Shown: piece by piece, positions 8,748-17,783 of the stretch | Numbering within the stretch: position 1 is the first letter of the stretch | Layout of the letters: every line of letters begins with the position of its first letter | Assembly: GCA_963667195.1 (NCBI GenBank) | Contig: OY762962.1 | Location: forward strand, 806,001-870,000 | From: UBA7703 sp963667195 | GTDB lineage: Bacteria > Bacillota > Clostridia > Christensenellales > CAG-138 | Length of the DNA: 64,000 nucleotides | Direction of reading: 5' to 3' | Notes under the pieces: model-generated | What the model saw: the letters and a program-made list of their open reading frames with translations, nothing else | What the model was told of the DNA's origin: nothing | The model's database searches: none | Made by a program: the position numbers and the translations under genes

Positions 8748-9893
8748 TTATAACCGTACCGCCTCCAACTTCCCACTCTCAGCGCTGCGCTTGGCGGCGA
8801 GGCAGACCGCCGCGCTGTTGAGCCCCGCGAGCAGGTCGGACTCCGGCTTCTTGCCGTTCATAAGTCCCATGAACTCCAGCGCGAGGGATTCATCCCCGCC
8901 AAAGTGCGAATGCGCACCGCTCTGGAACACGTGGGTCACCGTCTGCGGCATGTCATAGCGATCCTCGCGGATTTCGCCCGTGTAGAAGTCGAACTCCACA
9001 CTCGCATCGGTGCCGATGAGGCGGCAGCCGCGCCGCGCCGCGCCCTTCTTGACCACAAAGTTTTGGTTATAGGAAACGATCGCGCCGCTGGGCAGCGTAA
9101 AGATTGCGGAGGCTCCGTCCTCGTTGCCGGTATCGACGGCAAAGCAGCAGGCGTCTCCCGTGACTTCTTCCTTCAGGATTTGCTTGACCACATAGCTCGA
9201 TTCCCGGCAGGTTCGATACTCCGCGCAGTCCGGGCAATGCAACCCCGCAGGCTTGTCTCCTTTATAATGTAACTTCGCCGTGCGGGCAAACGCGTCCACC
9301 GCTACTTCTCCCGTGAGGTACGCGATGTAGTCCACATCGTGGGTCGCCTTTTGCAAAAACAGTCCGCCGGTCTCCACGGGATCGCGATACCAGCTATGAT
9401 AATACACGCTGCCGTAGGGCACGTTGTTGATCGCCTGCACCATGGTGAGCTTACCGAGCAGCCCGCTGTCCACGATGCGCTTCATCTCGCGCACGAGCGG
9501 TGACACGCGAAGCGGGAACGACACCACCGCGCGGTCGGTCTTGCCAGCTGCCGCGGTTTTCAGTAGCTGGTACTGCTCGTCGTTGATGCAAACCGGCTTT
9601 TCCAGATAGAGCGGAAAGCCGCTGGCTAATACTTTTGCCGCAAGCGGCGCATGCAACGAGCAGCGCGTGCCGATGAACACGCCGTCCAGCGCATCAATCT
9701 TCAGCAGCGCTTCCGCACTTTCTACATATATAGTGCTGGCAAATCTCGGGTCGTCCGCGACCTCGGCGCGAATCTGCTCCGCGCGCGGATCCACAATCGC
9801 GGTCACGCGGATGTCCGCCTCGATCGCCGCAAACGCCTTCATCATCGTGCGCGAGCGAAGGCCGTATCCGATAAAGCCGATGTTCTTTGTCAT
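8748..9893 (-). CDS. Gfo/Idh/MocA-family oxidoreductase with Cys cluster
   Basis: 381 residues and first gene of the six-gene minus-strand operon. Rossmann motif GFIGYGLRS at residues 6-14 (an atypical GxGxxS end), EKP at 98-100, and HDVDY at 185-189 as the catalytic His region. A cysteine cluster (Cys220, Cys223, Cys229, in HCPDC...C) in the C-terminal half may bind zinc; I recall similar clusters in a subset of this family. It differs clearly from the other Gfo/Idh protein at 3004-4149, so the operon has two distinct dehydrogenase steps. Start supported by AGAAGGA about 10 nt upstream. Confidence 0.85.
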   Translation of the reverse strand: MTKNIGFIGYGLRSRTMMKAFAAIEADIRVTAIVDPRAEQIRAEVADDPRFASTIYVESAEALLKIDALDGVFIGTRCSLHAPLAAKVLASGFPLYLEKPVCINDEQYQLLKTAAAGKTDRAVVSFPLRVSPLVREMKRIVDSGLLGKLTMVQAINNVPYGSVYYHSWYRDPVETGGLFLQKATHDVDYIAYLTGEVAVDAFARTAKLHYKGDKPAGLHCPDCAEYRTCRESSYVVKQILKEEVTGDACCFAVDTGNEDGASAIFTLPSGAIVSYNQNFVVKKGAARRGCRLIGTDASVEFDFYTGEIREDRYDMPQTVTHVFQSGAHSHFGGDESLALEFMGLMNGKKPESDLLAGLNSAAVCLAAKRSAESGKLEAVRL

Positions 9894-10001
9894 AGTTCGT
9901 GAATTCCTTCTTCTTGTTTTCGTCGATGGTCTGATCCGGACGGATCAGGAAAGCTTGATTCGTGGTAATATTAGCTTTTATTAGCAACTAATACCGCTAT
10001 T

Positions 10002-10029
10002 ATTCTAACACAAATTATGAATTAGTTAA
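10002..10029 (-). promoter_or_regulatory. Predicted promoter of minus-strand sugar operon
   Basis: On the minus strand, TTAACT (10024-10029) and TAGAAT (10002-10007) are 16 bp apart. This would start transcription about 100 nt before the oxidoreductase gene at 9893. The -35 is weak and overlaps the central dyad. Confidence 0.45.
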
Positions 10030-10049
10030 CTACTATTTTCGAAGTAATA

Positions 10050-10078
10050 TTGACTTATATGATTTTATTTAGTATGAT
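10050..10078 (+). promoter_or_regulatory. Predicted sigma-A promoter of importer operon
   Basis: TTGACT (10050-10055) and TATGAT (10073-10078) are separated by exactly 17 bp, close to the vegetative consensus. This gives a leader of roughly 140 nt before the permease gene; a dyad-like TTAACTAA lies in the leader just before the ribosome site. Confidence 0.75.
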
Positions 10079-10227
10079 GCGTGTAGAAACGGGGCAGAAA
10101 AAAGGCATTTATTCCCGCTCCAATCGATTTTAGCACAGATCAAAGGCGATCTTTTGCCGGATCGGCACATGAATACCGACAAAACTCAAATTACTAATAT
10201 TAACTAATTATTTTAGGGGGCCTATTG

Positions 10228-11235
10228 ATGGATCGAAACGGCTCGCCCTCACGAGCGAACACCAAGCGCAGGGCAGGCGAACAATATACGCCTATGCGTG
10301 CATCCTTCTTCACCCGTTTTTATCGGTATATGAAGAAATACTGGTTTCTTTATATGCTGGTGTTGCCGGGCCTTTGTTTTTTGCTTGTCTTTGAATATGC
10401 GCCGATGTATGGCATCACGCTTGCGTTTAAGGACTATTCTCCGCGTCTCGGCGTGCTCGGCAGCCCCTGGGTCGGCCTGAACCACTTTAAAGAGATGCTG
10501 GCGGACCCGAACTTCATCCGCGCGTTTAAGAACACGCTGATCATCAACGTCTATAACCTCGTGTTCGGATTCACCTTCTCCGTGTTCCTCTCGCTGATGA
10601 TCAACGAAATCCGGCTCAAGAAGGTCAAGAGCGTCGTGCAGACCTCGGTCTACCTGCCGTACTTCCTCTCCTGGGTCATCTTCGCGGGTCTTGTGCAGGT
10701 ATTCTTGGAGTATCCTTCCTCGGCGGATCTCGGCGGCGTGGTCAATCAGGTGATTACCAAGCTCGGCGGAACACCGATCGATTTCCTCAAGCGACCGGAG
10801 CTGTTCCGCGGCATCCTCGTGATCTCCAACATCATCAAAACCTCCGGTTATTCCACGATCGTCTACCTCGCGGCGCTCGCCGGCATCAGCCCGACGTTGT
10901 ATGAGAGCGCGGCCATCGACGGCGCAAACCGCAAGGACATGCTGCTGCACATCACGATTCCGCGCATCATGCCGTCCATCGCGATCATGCTGATCCTCCA
11001 GCTCGCGGGCTTGTTCGTGAGCAACTTCGATCAGGTGTATAACCTCTATAACAATTACGTGCTCTCCACGGGAGACGTGCTCTCTACCTATATTTACCGC
11101 ATCAGCCTCGGCGGCGGCGGAACGAACTTTGAACTCTCCACCGCAACCAACTTCCTGCTCAACGCAATGGGCCTCGTCGTGGTGCTCATCGCCAACAAGT
11201 TTGTCAACAAGCTCGACGTACAGGGCATCTTCTAA
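10228..11235 (+). CDS. LplB-type ABC sugar permease
   Basis: 335 residues. The ATG at 10228 follows AGGGGG by 7 nt. About six membrane segments are visible, and the EAA-like loop ESAAIDGANRKDML at about residue 230 contacts the ATPase. The protein belongs to the LplB/YtcP-LplA class of oligosaccharide importers (CUT1 group), which share an ATPase encoded elsewhere; no ATPase gene accompanies this operon. It forms the channel with the next gene product. The paired lipoprotein and downstream glycan-processing genes suggest uptake of an oligosaccharide. Confidence 0.9.
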   Translation: MDRNGSPSRANTKRRAGEQYTPMRASFFTRFYRYMKKYWFLYMLVLPGLCFLLVFEYAPMYGITLAFKDYSPRLGVLGSPWVGLNHFKEMLADPNFIRAFKNTLIINVYNLVFGFTFSVFLSLMINEIRLKKVKSVVQTSVYLPYFLSWVIFAGLVQVFLEYPSSADLGGVVNQVITKLGGTPIDFLKRPELFRGILVISNIIKTSGYSTIVYLAALAGISPTLYESAAIDGANRKDMLLHITIPRIMPSIAIMLILQLAGLFVSNFDQVYNLYNNYVLSTGDVLSTYIYRISLGGGGTNFELSTATNFLLNAMGLVVVLIANKFVNKLDVQGIF

Positions 11236-11249
11236 GAAAGGAGGCACAT

Positions 11250-12179
11250 ATGAGCCGTTACAATCAAAAGCACGCGGGTTACCGGACAAGCATGCTCGGC
11301 AAACTCGGATTCAACTTCTACGACGTCTTCGTATACGCCTTCTGCATCCTGTTTGCAATCATCTGCGTCTACCCCATGTGGTATGTGCTGATCAGCTCCA
11401 TCACGCCGTATGAAGAATACGTCAAGGGCGGGCTGATGATTCTGCCGCTGGGCGGGATCGATCTGCAGTATTACAAAGCGATCTTCAGCACCAAGGCGTT
11501 CACCAACAGCATGTGGATTTCGGTCGCAAAGACCTTCCTCGCAACGGGGCTGAGCATGCTGATCACTTCCACGATGGCATACGCCTGCAGCAAGAGCCAC
11601 GTCAAAGGCATGAAGGTCATCAACGCGCTCGTCGTGTTCGTGCTCTTCTTCACCGGCGGACTGATTCCGCAATACATGCTCTACAAGGGTTTAGGCCTTC
11701 TGCGCACCTTCTGGGTCATGGTATTGCCGAGCGGGCTCAACATCGTCTACTTCGTCATCATGCGCAACTACTTCTCCTATTCGGTTCCGAAGGAACTGGA
11801 AGAGGCGGCGCTGATCGACGGATGCACCGAGGTCGGCGTGTTCTTCCGGGTGATCATCCCGATTTCGCGCTCCATGCTGGCGGCTGTTGCGCTGTTCATC
11901 GCGGTCATCAACTGGAACGACTACTATAGCTACATGATGTTCATCTCGAACAAGACCAACCTGCAGCCCTTTGTCTGGATTCTGCGGCGTATGCTGGTCG
12001 ATCAGTCGATGATGAATCAGGTACGAAACGGCGCTGTCTCCATTGGCCTTACGCTGCCGCCGCCGATGGCGCTTCGCATGGCGACCATCATCTGCGCCAT
12101 GCTGCCCATCATGATCGTATACCCGTTCTTACAACCGTACTTCACCAGCGGAATCACTCTCGGCGCAATCAAAGAGTAA
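11250..12179 (+). CDS. YtcP-type ABC sugar permease
   Basis: 309 residues starting 14 nt after the first permease, with AAAGGAGG upstream. Six hydrophobic segments and the coupling loop EEAALIDGCTEVGVFF at about residue 188 identify the MalG-like half of a CUT1 importer. It should pair with the LplB-like protein and receive substrate from the lipoprotein encoded next. Confidence 0.9.
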   Translation: MSRYNQKHAGYRTSMLGKLGFNFYDVFVYAFCILFAIICVYPMWYVLISSITPYEEYVKGGLMILPLGGIDLQYYKAIFSTKAFTNSMWISVAKTFLATGLSMLITSTMAYACSKSHVKGMKVINALVVFVLFFTGGLIPQYMLYKGLGLLRTFWVMVLPSGLNIVYFVIMRNYFSYSVPKELEEAALIDGCTEVGVFFRVIIPISRSMLAAVALFIAVINWNDYYSYMMFISNKTNLQPFVWILRRMLVDQSMMNQVRNGAVSIGLTLPPPMALRMATIICAMLPIMIVYPFLQPYFTSGITLGAIKE

Positions 12180-12193
12180 ATTGGTGAAAAAAT

Positions 12194-12239
12194 GGTGGCG
12201 CCGCCACCGCTTGGCTTCGTATTCCCAAAAAACGGGAAT
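12194..12239 (+). other. Two hairpins between permease and binding-protein genes
   Basis: A 6-bp GC stem (GGTGGC / GCCACC, 12194-12208) and a second stem (ATTCCC / GGGAAT, 12221-12239) lie in the 128-nt gap. Neither is followed by a T-run, so they look more like mRNA-stabilising or processing hairpins that allow higher expression of the binding protein than like terminators. Confidence 0.45.
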
Positions 12240-12307
12240 CGAGTACAAAACCGACATTTTTGCCGCTCTGACGCGGTAATCATGATAAAAAACAGGAGGA
12301 ATTAGAA

Positions 12308-14059
12308 ATGAAGAAGTTCTTGGCACTGCTTCTGGTGGCAACGCTGGCCTTCACCGCGTTGGCCTGCAAAGCTACCCCTGCAGCAGAACCCACACAGTCG
12401 GATGCGACCGCAACTGATGCAACCGCAGCCGACGCAGCAGCAACGGCCGCACCCGTAGTGGAAACCAACGCTGATCGCGAAAACGTAAACATCCGCTTTG
12501 CCCAGTTCGGCAACAGCATCGATGACGTCGACGGCATGGCCGCAGACCCGATCAAAAAGTCCATCGAGAGCGCTGTGAACGTGACCCTCGAATACGACAC
12601 CGGCACGGACGGTTTTGACGATCGTATGCAGACCGAGCTTTACACGGGCGGCGCGCCGGATCTCTTCCCCACCTGGGGCGAGACCGACAAGATCACCAAG
12701 TGGGTTAGCGAAGACCTCGTGTACAACCTCTCCGACATCGTCAACGCTTCTCCCGATCGTTACCCGACGCTGTACAAAATCATGAACAGCGCTGAGTACA
12801 AGATGTACAACAAGCTCTACACCGGAGACGAGAACAAAGCCTACGCCATCTACTCCATCGCGGCGTTTGCAGATCCCGCCTATGCCGGCATCTCCGTCTA
12901 CAACCAGGCGATCCTTGACAAGGTCAACGGCGGCAAGGTCCCCCAGACCGTTGATGAATTCCTCACCTACGCCTCCGCGGCAGGCCAAAACGGTTATGTC
13001 GGTTGGTGGCCCCGCAACGACAAGCTGACCAACTGGAACGAGATCGACAAGACCCTCGCGGCCCCGCAGGGCACCTCGATTCTCGCGCCGAACGGTGACG
13101 TTTGGAACGGCTTCATCCTCTCCGGCGACCTCGGCACGGACAGCGAAAAATGGACGCTGGCCACCACGAGCGATGCTTCCAAGGAAGTTGTCAAGCAGCT
13201 CGCGCAGCTCTATAAAGACGGCGGCCTCGACAGCGGCATCGGCGTCAAGAGCGACTTTGACGACGCGTATGCAGACTTCGGCCTCGGCAAGATCGGCGCC
13301 ATGAACTTCGGCTTTGGTTATCCGGGCCAGTTCCGTGACTTCTACAAAGAGTGCTGGCTCGCGGCGAATCCCAATGCCAAGCAGTCTGATCTGACCCTCG
13401 GCGTCGCCCTCACGAAGGACGGCAACTACGGCCACACCTACACCACCGGCACGTGGGTCGGCGCACACTACTTCATCCCGACCTCCTGCAAGTATCCGGA
13501 GCGCGTGCTCGACCTCGTGGAATATCTCGCGAGCGCAGCCGGCCAGGATCTGCTGCACAACACCAAAAACTACGTCTACAACGACGCGCAGGGTGTTGAT
13601 TTCTGGAATTCCGCAACTGCCCCCTACGGCTACGGCGACGGTCGCTGCAAGTACGTGTGGTTCAGCTACCTCTTCAGCGGCACGGAGTATGAAGTCGACT
13701 TCACCAACAACGATTGGTGGACCGCAGTCTCCAAGCCGATCGACAACAGCAACAACTGGGCAACCGAACAGGACAAAGCACTGGTCGACTATGCCAAGGG
13801 CGTGCTTGCCGGTTACACCGACAAAGCGGTTACCACCCTGCCCGCTTACTACGGACTCATCGTGCTGCCCTCCGAGGCCGCCGATATCCGCACCAAGCTG
13901 CAGGACATCACCAACCAGTACCTGACCCAGATGCTCGGCGGTCAGCTCGACGTGGAAACCGGTTGGCCGGAATACGTCGCGGCGTATCAGGCAGCGGGTG
14001 CTGCCGACCTCGAGACCATGGTCAATGACGCAATTGCAACCGCTCGCGCGGCGCAATAA
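12308..14059 (+). CDS. Lipoprotein sugar-binding protein (LplA type)
   Basis: 583 residues. The lipoprotein signal has a short basic start, a hydrophobic stretch and a lipobox ending at Cys20 (TALAC), followed by an Ala/Thr-rich linker of about 35 residues. The length fits the large LplA-like extracellular binding proteins that serve LplB/YtcP permeases. AGGAGGA precedes the ATG. It should capture an oligosaccharide at the cell surface. The many Trp and Tyr residues in the mature part fit stacking against sugar rings. The exact ligand is unknown. Confidence 0.9.
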   Translation: MKKFLALLLVATLAFTALACKATPAAEPTQSDATATDATAADAAATAAPVVETNADRENVNIRFAQFGNSIDDVDGMAADPIKKSIESAVNVTLEYDTGTDGFDDRMQTELYTGGAPDLFPTWGETDKITKWVSEDLVYNLSDIVNASPDRYPTLYKIMNSAEYKMYNKLYTGDENKAYAIYSIAAFADPAYAGISVYNQAILDKVNGGKVPQTVDEFLTYASAAGQNGYVGWWPRNDKLTNWNEIDKTLAAPQGTSILAPNGDVWNGFILSGDLGTDSEKWTLATTSDASKEVVKQLAQLYKDGGLDSGIGVKSDFDDAYADFGLGKIGAMNFGFGYPGQFRDFYKECWLAANPNAKQSDLTLGVALTKDGNYGHTYTTGTWVGAHYFIPTSCKYPERVLDLVEYLASAAGQDLLHNTKNYVYNDAQGVDFWNSATAPYGYGDGRCKYVWFSYLFSGTEYEVDFTNNDWWTAVSKPIDNSNNWATEQDKALVDYAKGVLAGYTDKAVTTLPAYYGLIVLPSEAADIRTKLQDITNQYLTQMLGGQLDVETGWPEYVAAYQAAGAADLETMVNDAIATARAAQ

Positions 14060-14111
14060 ATACCTAGCAGCGACTAGAACGGCTTAACTCACAACTCACA
14101 CTCACACAAGC

Positions 14112-14146
14112 AAGAGCCTCCGCTCCAAACTGGGGCGGAGGCTCTT
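14112..14146 (+). terminator. Strong hairpin after binding-protein gene
   Basis: A 12-bp stem (14112-14123 with 14135-14146) follows the binding-protein gene. There is no T-run after it, so it may be a weak terminator or an RNA-stabilising structure rather than a classic intrinsic terminator. Confidence 0.5.
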
Positions 14147-14212
14147 GGCTCAGGTGAGCCATGGCGGCGAATCGCGGCATGACGCGACGGCAGCCCAAAT
14201 AAAAACAAACAG

Positions 14213-14221
14213 TGCTATAAT
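14213..14221 (+). promoter_or_regulatory. Predicted extended -10 promoter
   Basis: TGCTATAAT gives a perfect -10 hexamer (14216-14221) with a TG extension. No good -35 is seen 17 bp upstream. It would drive the esterase, glycosidase-like and Asp-box genes, with a leader of about 45 nt. Confidence 0.55.
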
Positions 14222-14271
14222 CAAGCTAATCGAAGATTCTTAACCGCATCTCGCGAAAGGAAGCGTTCCCT

Positions 14272-15687
14272 ATGATGGACTATGGCGTTACCATTACCGG
14301 CGGGGTTTCCCCGTGGCAAATCTTTCAACAAAACGAGCACGGAACGGCGCGCATCCGCGTATTCGGCAACTGCCGCCGCATCCACCTGAGTCAGGAGCTG
14401 CCGCTCCAGTTCACGTCCGTCAATACCGGAAAAATCACGGTCAAGGCGCGCGTGGCGCTGGAATCCAGCGGCGAAAACATCGTGCCGTGGACGCTCTGCC
14501 AGGTCACCGACGACGAGCGCTGGGAGATCGTGTTCTCCGCGGTTCCCGCGGGTGGCCCGTATCGCATCGAGACCTATATGGACTACGAGGGCTGGGACGG
14601 ACTTTCCACCACGCGCGGAGACATGGTGCACCATGTCGGCGTGGGCGATGTGTTCGTCGTCGCGGGGCAGTCTAACGCCGCGGGCAGAGCGAAAGACCCC
14701 ATCGAGGACGCGCCGGAAATCGGCGTCAGCCTCCTGCGCGACAGCGGCAAATGGGACCTCGCTGCACATCCGCTGGGCGAGACGACCGGCTCCATCCACC
14801 TCGGCCACTTTGAAAACCACAACCCCGGGCATACGCCGTGGCTCCACTTTGCAAAGATTCTCAAGCGCACCTTGGGTTACCCCATCGGGCTCGTGATGAG
14901 CGCGTACGGTGGCTCTCCGCTGCGCTGGTGGAATCCCGCGGAAAACGGCGCGCTCACGAAGAACATGCTCGAACAGCTTGCGGACTACGACCTGCATCCC
15001 AAGGCGATGCTCTGGTATCAGGGCGAGGCGGAGGGCTTTGAAAACAGCGCGGAGACCTATCTGGCGCGGTTCGCCAACTTCGTCGATTCCGTCCGCGCGT
15101 CGCTCCATCAGCCGGAGTTGCCCGTGATCACCTTCCAGCTCAACCGGCAGTTCTGCGAATGCGCTACCGCGCTCGATCGCCAGTGGGGCATCGTGCGGCA
15201 GGCGCAGCGGGACGCGATGTACCGCATCAAGAACGTCTATACCCTCGCCACGCAGGATGTCGCGATGTATGATTTCATCCACAACGGCGCGGGCGGCAAC
15301 CTTACGCTCGGCGAGCGCGCGGCAAAGTGTGCGCTGGCAACGCTCTACGGAAAGCAGCGTGACTGGAAAGCGCCGGAGGTCACAAAGGCGGTTCTGCTAG
15401 CTCCGGACACGTTGGAGCTGCACTTTGACGAGATCAAGAACTGGATCAACCCGTTCGACCCACCCGCGTCTCTGCTCCCGTTTGAGGCGGAGGACGCAAA
15501 AGGGTTTGCCAAACCAGTCACCTACGAAACGAAGAACGACACGCTTGTGCTGCACTTTGATCGCCCGCTGGAAAGCGGAGCTGTGCTGCACGGCAGCTGG
15601 CGCAGCAACCCCGGACAGGTCGTGCCCTGGGACTGCATGCGCTTCCCGATGCTCGCGTTTTACGCCCTGCCGATCACCAAGGCCTGA
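14272..15687 (+). CDS. SASA-type carbohydrate O-acetylesterase
   Basis: 471 residues. The SGNH/SASA (sialate O-acetylesterase-like) motifs are present: nucleophile Ser134 in AGQSN, the WYQGE block at 248-252, and the Asp334-x-x-His337 pair in YDFIH. The family removes acetyl groups from sugars, including sialic acids and plant glycans. There is no signal peptide, so it probably acts on imported oligosaccharides in the cytoplasm. An N-terminal beta domain (about 1-115) precedes the catalytic part and another (about 365-465) follows it. A second ATG lies directly after the first; AAAGGAAG is upstream. It is 27 nt from the next gene. Confidence 0.85.
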   Translation: MMDYGVTITGGVSPWQIFQQNEHGTARIRVFGNCRRIHLSQELPLQFTSVNTGKITVKARVALESSGENIVPWTLCQVTDDERWEIVFSAVPAGGPYRIETYMDYEGWDGLSTTRGDMVHHVGVGDVFVVAGQSNAAGRAKDPIEDAPEIGVSLLRDSGKWDLAAHPLGETTGSIHLGHFENHNPGHTPWLHFAKILKRTLGYPIGLVMSAYGGSPLRWWNPAENGALTKNMLEQLADYDLHPKAMLWYQGEAEGFENSAETYLARFANFVDSVRASLHQPELPVITFQLNRQFCECATALDRQWGIVRQAQRDAMYRIKNVYTLATQDVAMYDFIHNGAGGNLTLGERAAKCALATLYGKQRDWKAPEVTKAVLLAPDTLELHFDEIKNWINPFDPPASLLPFEAEDAKGFAKPVTYETKNDTLVLHFDRPLESGAVLHGSWRSNPGQVVPWDCMRFPMLAFYALPITKA

Positions 15688-15714
15688 TCGATTTCACCGT
15701 TTAGGAGGAACTCC

Positions 15715-17760
15715 ATGCCCGACGCGTTTCGCTATTGCTTCCGCTTCTGCTGCGACCCGGGGTTTAACGACGAGATCGAGCTGCCAAAGCTCCTCGCCTT
15801 CTGCGAGGAAGCGCGCGTGGACGACGTGATGGTTTTCGTCAACGTCGAGGAGCTCAACACAGGCCACATGGACGAAGCGGAGCAGGATGTCTGGCTCGAT
15901 TTGCTCGCGCGCATCCACCCGCTCCTGAAAGAGCGCGGAATTACGATGTCCGTCAACCATTGGCACTCGCTGATGCACGCCGACCTCGGCAAAACCTTCC
16001 GCGCGGATCAACCGTTTCGCGCGATGGTCGATCCGGACGGGAACGCGGCGCAGCTCTGCGTCTGCCCGCTGGATGAATCGTGGCGCGCCTATATTGCCCG
16101 CATCTACGCGCGATATGTCGCCCTCTCCCCCGACACGGTCTGGGTGGAGGACGATTTTCGCTATCACAACCACGACCCGCTCCACTGGGGCGGCTGCTTC
16201 TGTGACGAGCACATGCGCCGCTTCTCAGCACGCGCTGGAAAGGCACTCGCGCGAGATGAATTCGTCTCCGGCCTGCTCGCTCCCGGCGAACCCTCACCCT
16301 ATCGCCAAATCTGGTTGGACGAGTGCCGCGCGGGGCTGGAAGGCGCGGCGAGCGCAATTGAGCAGGCAGTGCACGCTGTCGATCCCACGATAAAGATCGG
16401 GCTCATGAGCAGCGTGCCATATGTGCACTCTGCCGAAGGAAGAAATTGGAAAGCGATGCTCACGGCGCTCAGCGGCAAGCAGAACCTACCTGTTTCGCGC
16501 ATCCACCTGCCTGCGTATCAGGAGCTTGTGCCTTGGAAGTATCTGCAATCGTTCCACATGGTAAGCTACGTCAATCGCGCACTGCTGGCTCCCGAGACGC
16601 TGGTCTATCCCGAACTCGAGAACTATCCGTACTCGCGTTTTTCCAAGAGCCGGATGTTCACGCGCTTTCAGCTATTGAGCTCTCTCGCGCTGAATCTAAG
16701 TGGCATGACGATCGACCTTTTCGACCTCAACGGGCGCGGCATCATCGAGCAGGACGGCTTTGCACCGATGCTGCGCGAGGTCAAGCCCGTGCTCAACGCG
16801 ATGAACGCGAGCGGCGCGTTTACGAAGCCTCGGAAAGGCGTCTGCGTGCTCATCGACGAACGCGCGAGCTATCATCTGCGCACTAAGGAAGGCGCGAAGA
16901 TGGAGGAACTCTACCCCGAAGAGGTCTTCTGGGCGGGACTGCTGCCTGCGATGGGCGTGCCCATGTACATCGGCACCGCGCCGGAAGACGCAAACGGCGT
17001 CTGCGCGGTCTCCGGCCAATACTTCCGCAACCTCACGGCGACGCAGATCGAAACGCTGTTTGCGCAAAACTTTGTTCTTCTCAACGGCGACGCGATCGAA
17101 ACGCTCGTTTCCCTCGGTTTGGGACACCTCGCGGGCGTGAAGAGCGCGGAGTGGATGCGGCAAAACAGCGGTGCGTATACCTTTGAGCAGGTCACGAACG
17201 GCAAGATTTATACTTCCGTTCCCAATGCGCGGGCAAGCAGCGTAATCTCCGGCGCGGACGCGCTGGAGATATCGTATCTGCCGGGTGCGACCAAAGCGGA
17301 GTATTCCGCGCTATACGACAGTTTCCGCAAGCGCCGCGCCTCGTGCGAGGTCGTTGTGGAAAACCGCGTGCTCCTCTATCCTTTCGGAAGATTTGGCAAC
17401 CCGCAGGAGATTCCGCCGATGCTGCTCAACGACGTGCGTCAGGAGATTTTGCAGGATGTGCTCACGACAAGCGGACGCATAACGACGCCGATGGTCGAGG
17501 GCAGCCCCTATTTGGTTCCCTACGCGTTTGCGGACGGCGACGCGCTCTCCCTCTACCTCGTCAACGGCGCGCTGGACGCGGCGGACGGCGTTGCGCTATG
17601 CATGCCGGAGATGAGCGGCGCGTACGCGCTGAGCGTGCTGCCGAGCCGCGGCGAACCCTGCGCCTACACGGTGAATGTAGAAAGCGGCAGATGCGTTCTT
17701 CCGCTCGTCATCGGGTCGATGGAAAGTGCGCTGATCACCTTCCGCCGACTGGTAAAATAG
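15715..17760 (+). CDS. Putative glycoside hydrolase, TIM-barrel type, family unclear
   Basis: 681 residues with AGGAGGA upstream. The N-terminal 350 residues alternate hydrophobic strands and helices like a TIM barrel. Two acidic spots fit a retaining clan-A-like enzyme: E145/D146/D147 in WVEDDF, followed by a Cys-rich stretch (GGCFCDEH) resembling GH42-like proteins, and E300/E302 in PELEN about 155 residues later. The remaining part resembles a Rossmann-like trimerisation domain and a C-terminal beta domain. No signal peptide. I do not recognise a named GH family with confidence; hydrolase function is inferred from these motifs and from the esterase and Asp-box neighbours. Confidence 0.6.
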   Translation: MPDAFRYCFRFCCDPGFNDEIELPKLLAFCEEARVDDVMVFVNVEELNTGHMDEAEQDVWLDLLARIHPLLKERGITMSVNHWHSLMHADLGKTFRADQPFRAMVDPDGNAAQLCVCPLDESWRAYIARIYARYVALSPDTVWVEDDFRYHNHDPLHWGGCFCDEHMRRFSARAGKALARDEFVSGLLAPGEPSPYRQIWLDECRAGLEGAASAIEQAVHAVDPTIKIGLMSSVPYVHSAEGRNWKAMLTALSGKQNLPVSRIHLPAYQELVPWKYLQSFHMVSYVNRALLAPETLVYPELENYPYSRFSKSRMFTRFQLLSSLALNLSGMTIDLFDLNGRGIIEQDGFAPMLREVKPVLNAMNASGAFTKPRKGVCVLIDERASYHLRTKEGAKMEELYPEEVFWAGLLPAMGVPMYIGTAPEDANGVCAVSGQYFRNLTATQIETLFAQNFVLLNGDAIETLVSLGLGHLAGVKSAEWMRQNSGAYTFEQVTNGKIYTSVPNARASSVISGADALEISYLPGATKAEYSALYDSFRKRRASCEVVVENRVLLYPFGRFGNPQEIPPMLLNDVRQEILQDVLTTSGRITTPMVEGSPYLVPYAFADGDALSLYLVNGALDAADGVALCMPEMSGAYALSVLPSRGEPCAYTVNVESGRCVLPLVIGSMESALITFRRLVK

Positions 17761-17783
17761 TTTGAACATCAAAGGAGTTTTTT

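Larger units (their letters stand above)
9981..10207. promoter_or_regulatory. Repeated TTAG/CTAA dyads in divergent control region
   Basis: The 334-bp gap between the divergent oxidoreductase and importer operons holds no gene but three related AT-rich sites: TTAGCAACTAA at 9981-9991, TTAGTTAACTA at 10022-10032 (contains the perfect palindrome TAGTTAACTA) and TTAACTAA at 10200-10207. The middle one lies between the two predicted promoters and overlaps the minus-strand -35. They are candidate operators that could co-regulate both operons; the binding protein is unknown, and the AraC gene at 19380 is one candidate. Confidence 0.4.

Noticed and set aside
12302..14056. 584-residue open frame antisense to the sugar-binding lipoprotein gene
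   Set aside because: It mirrors the real gene almost exactly, has no ribosome site or recognisable domain, and is explained by the codon bias of the GC-rich sense strand.
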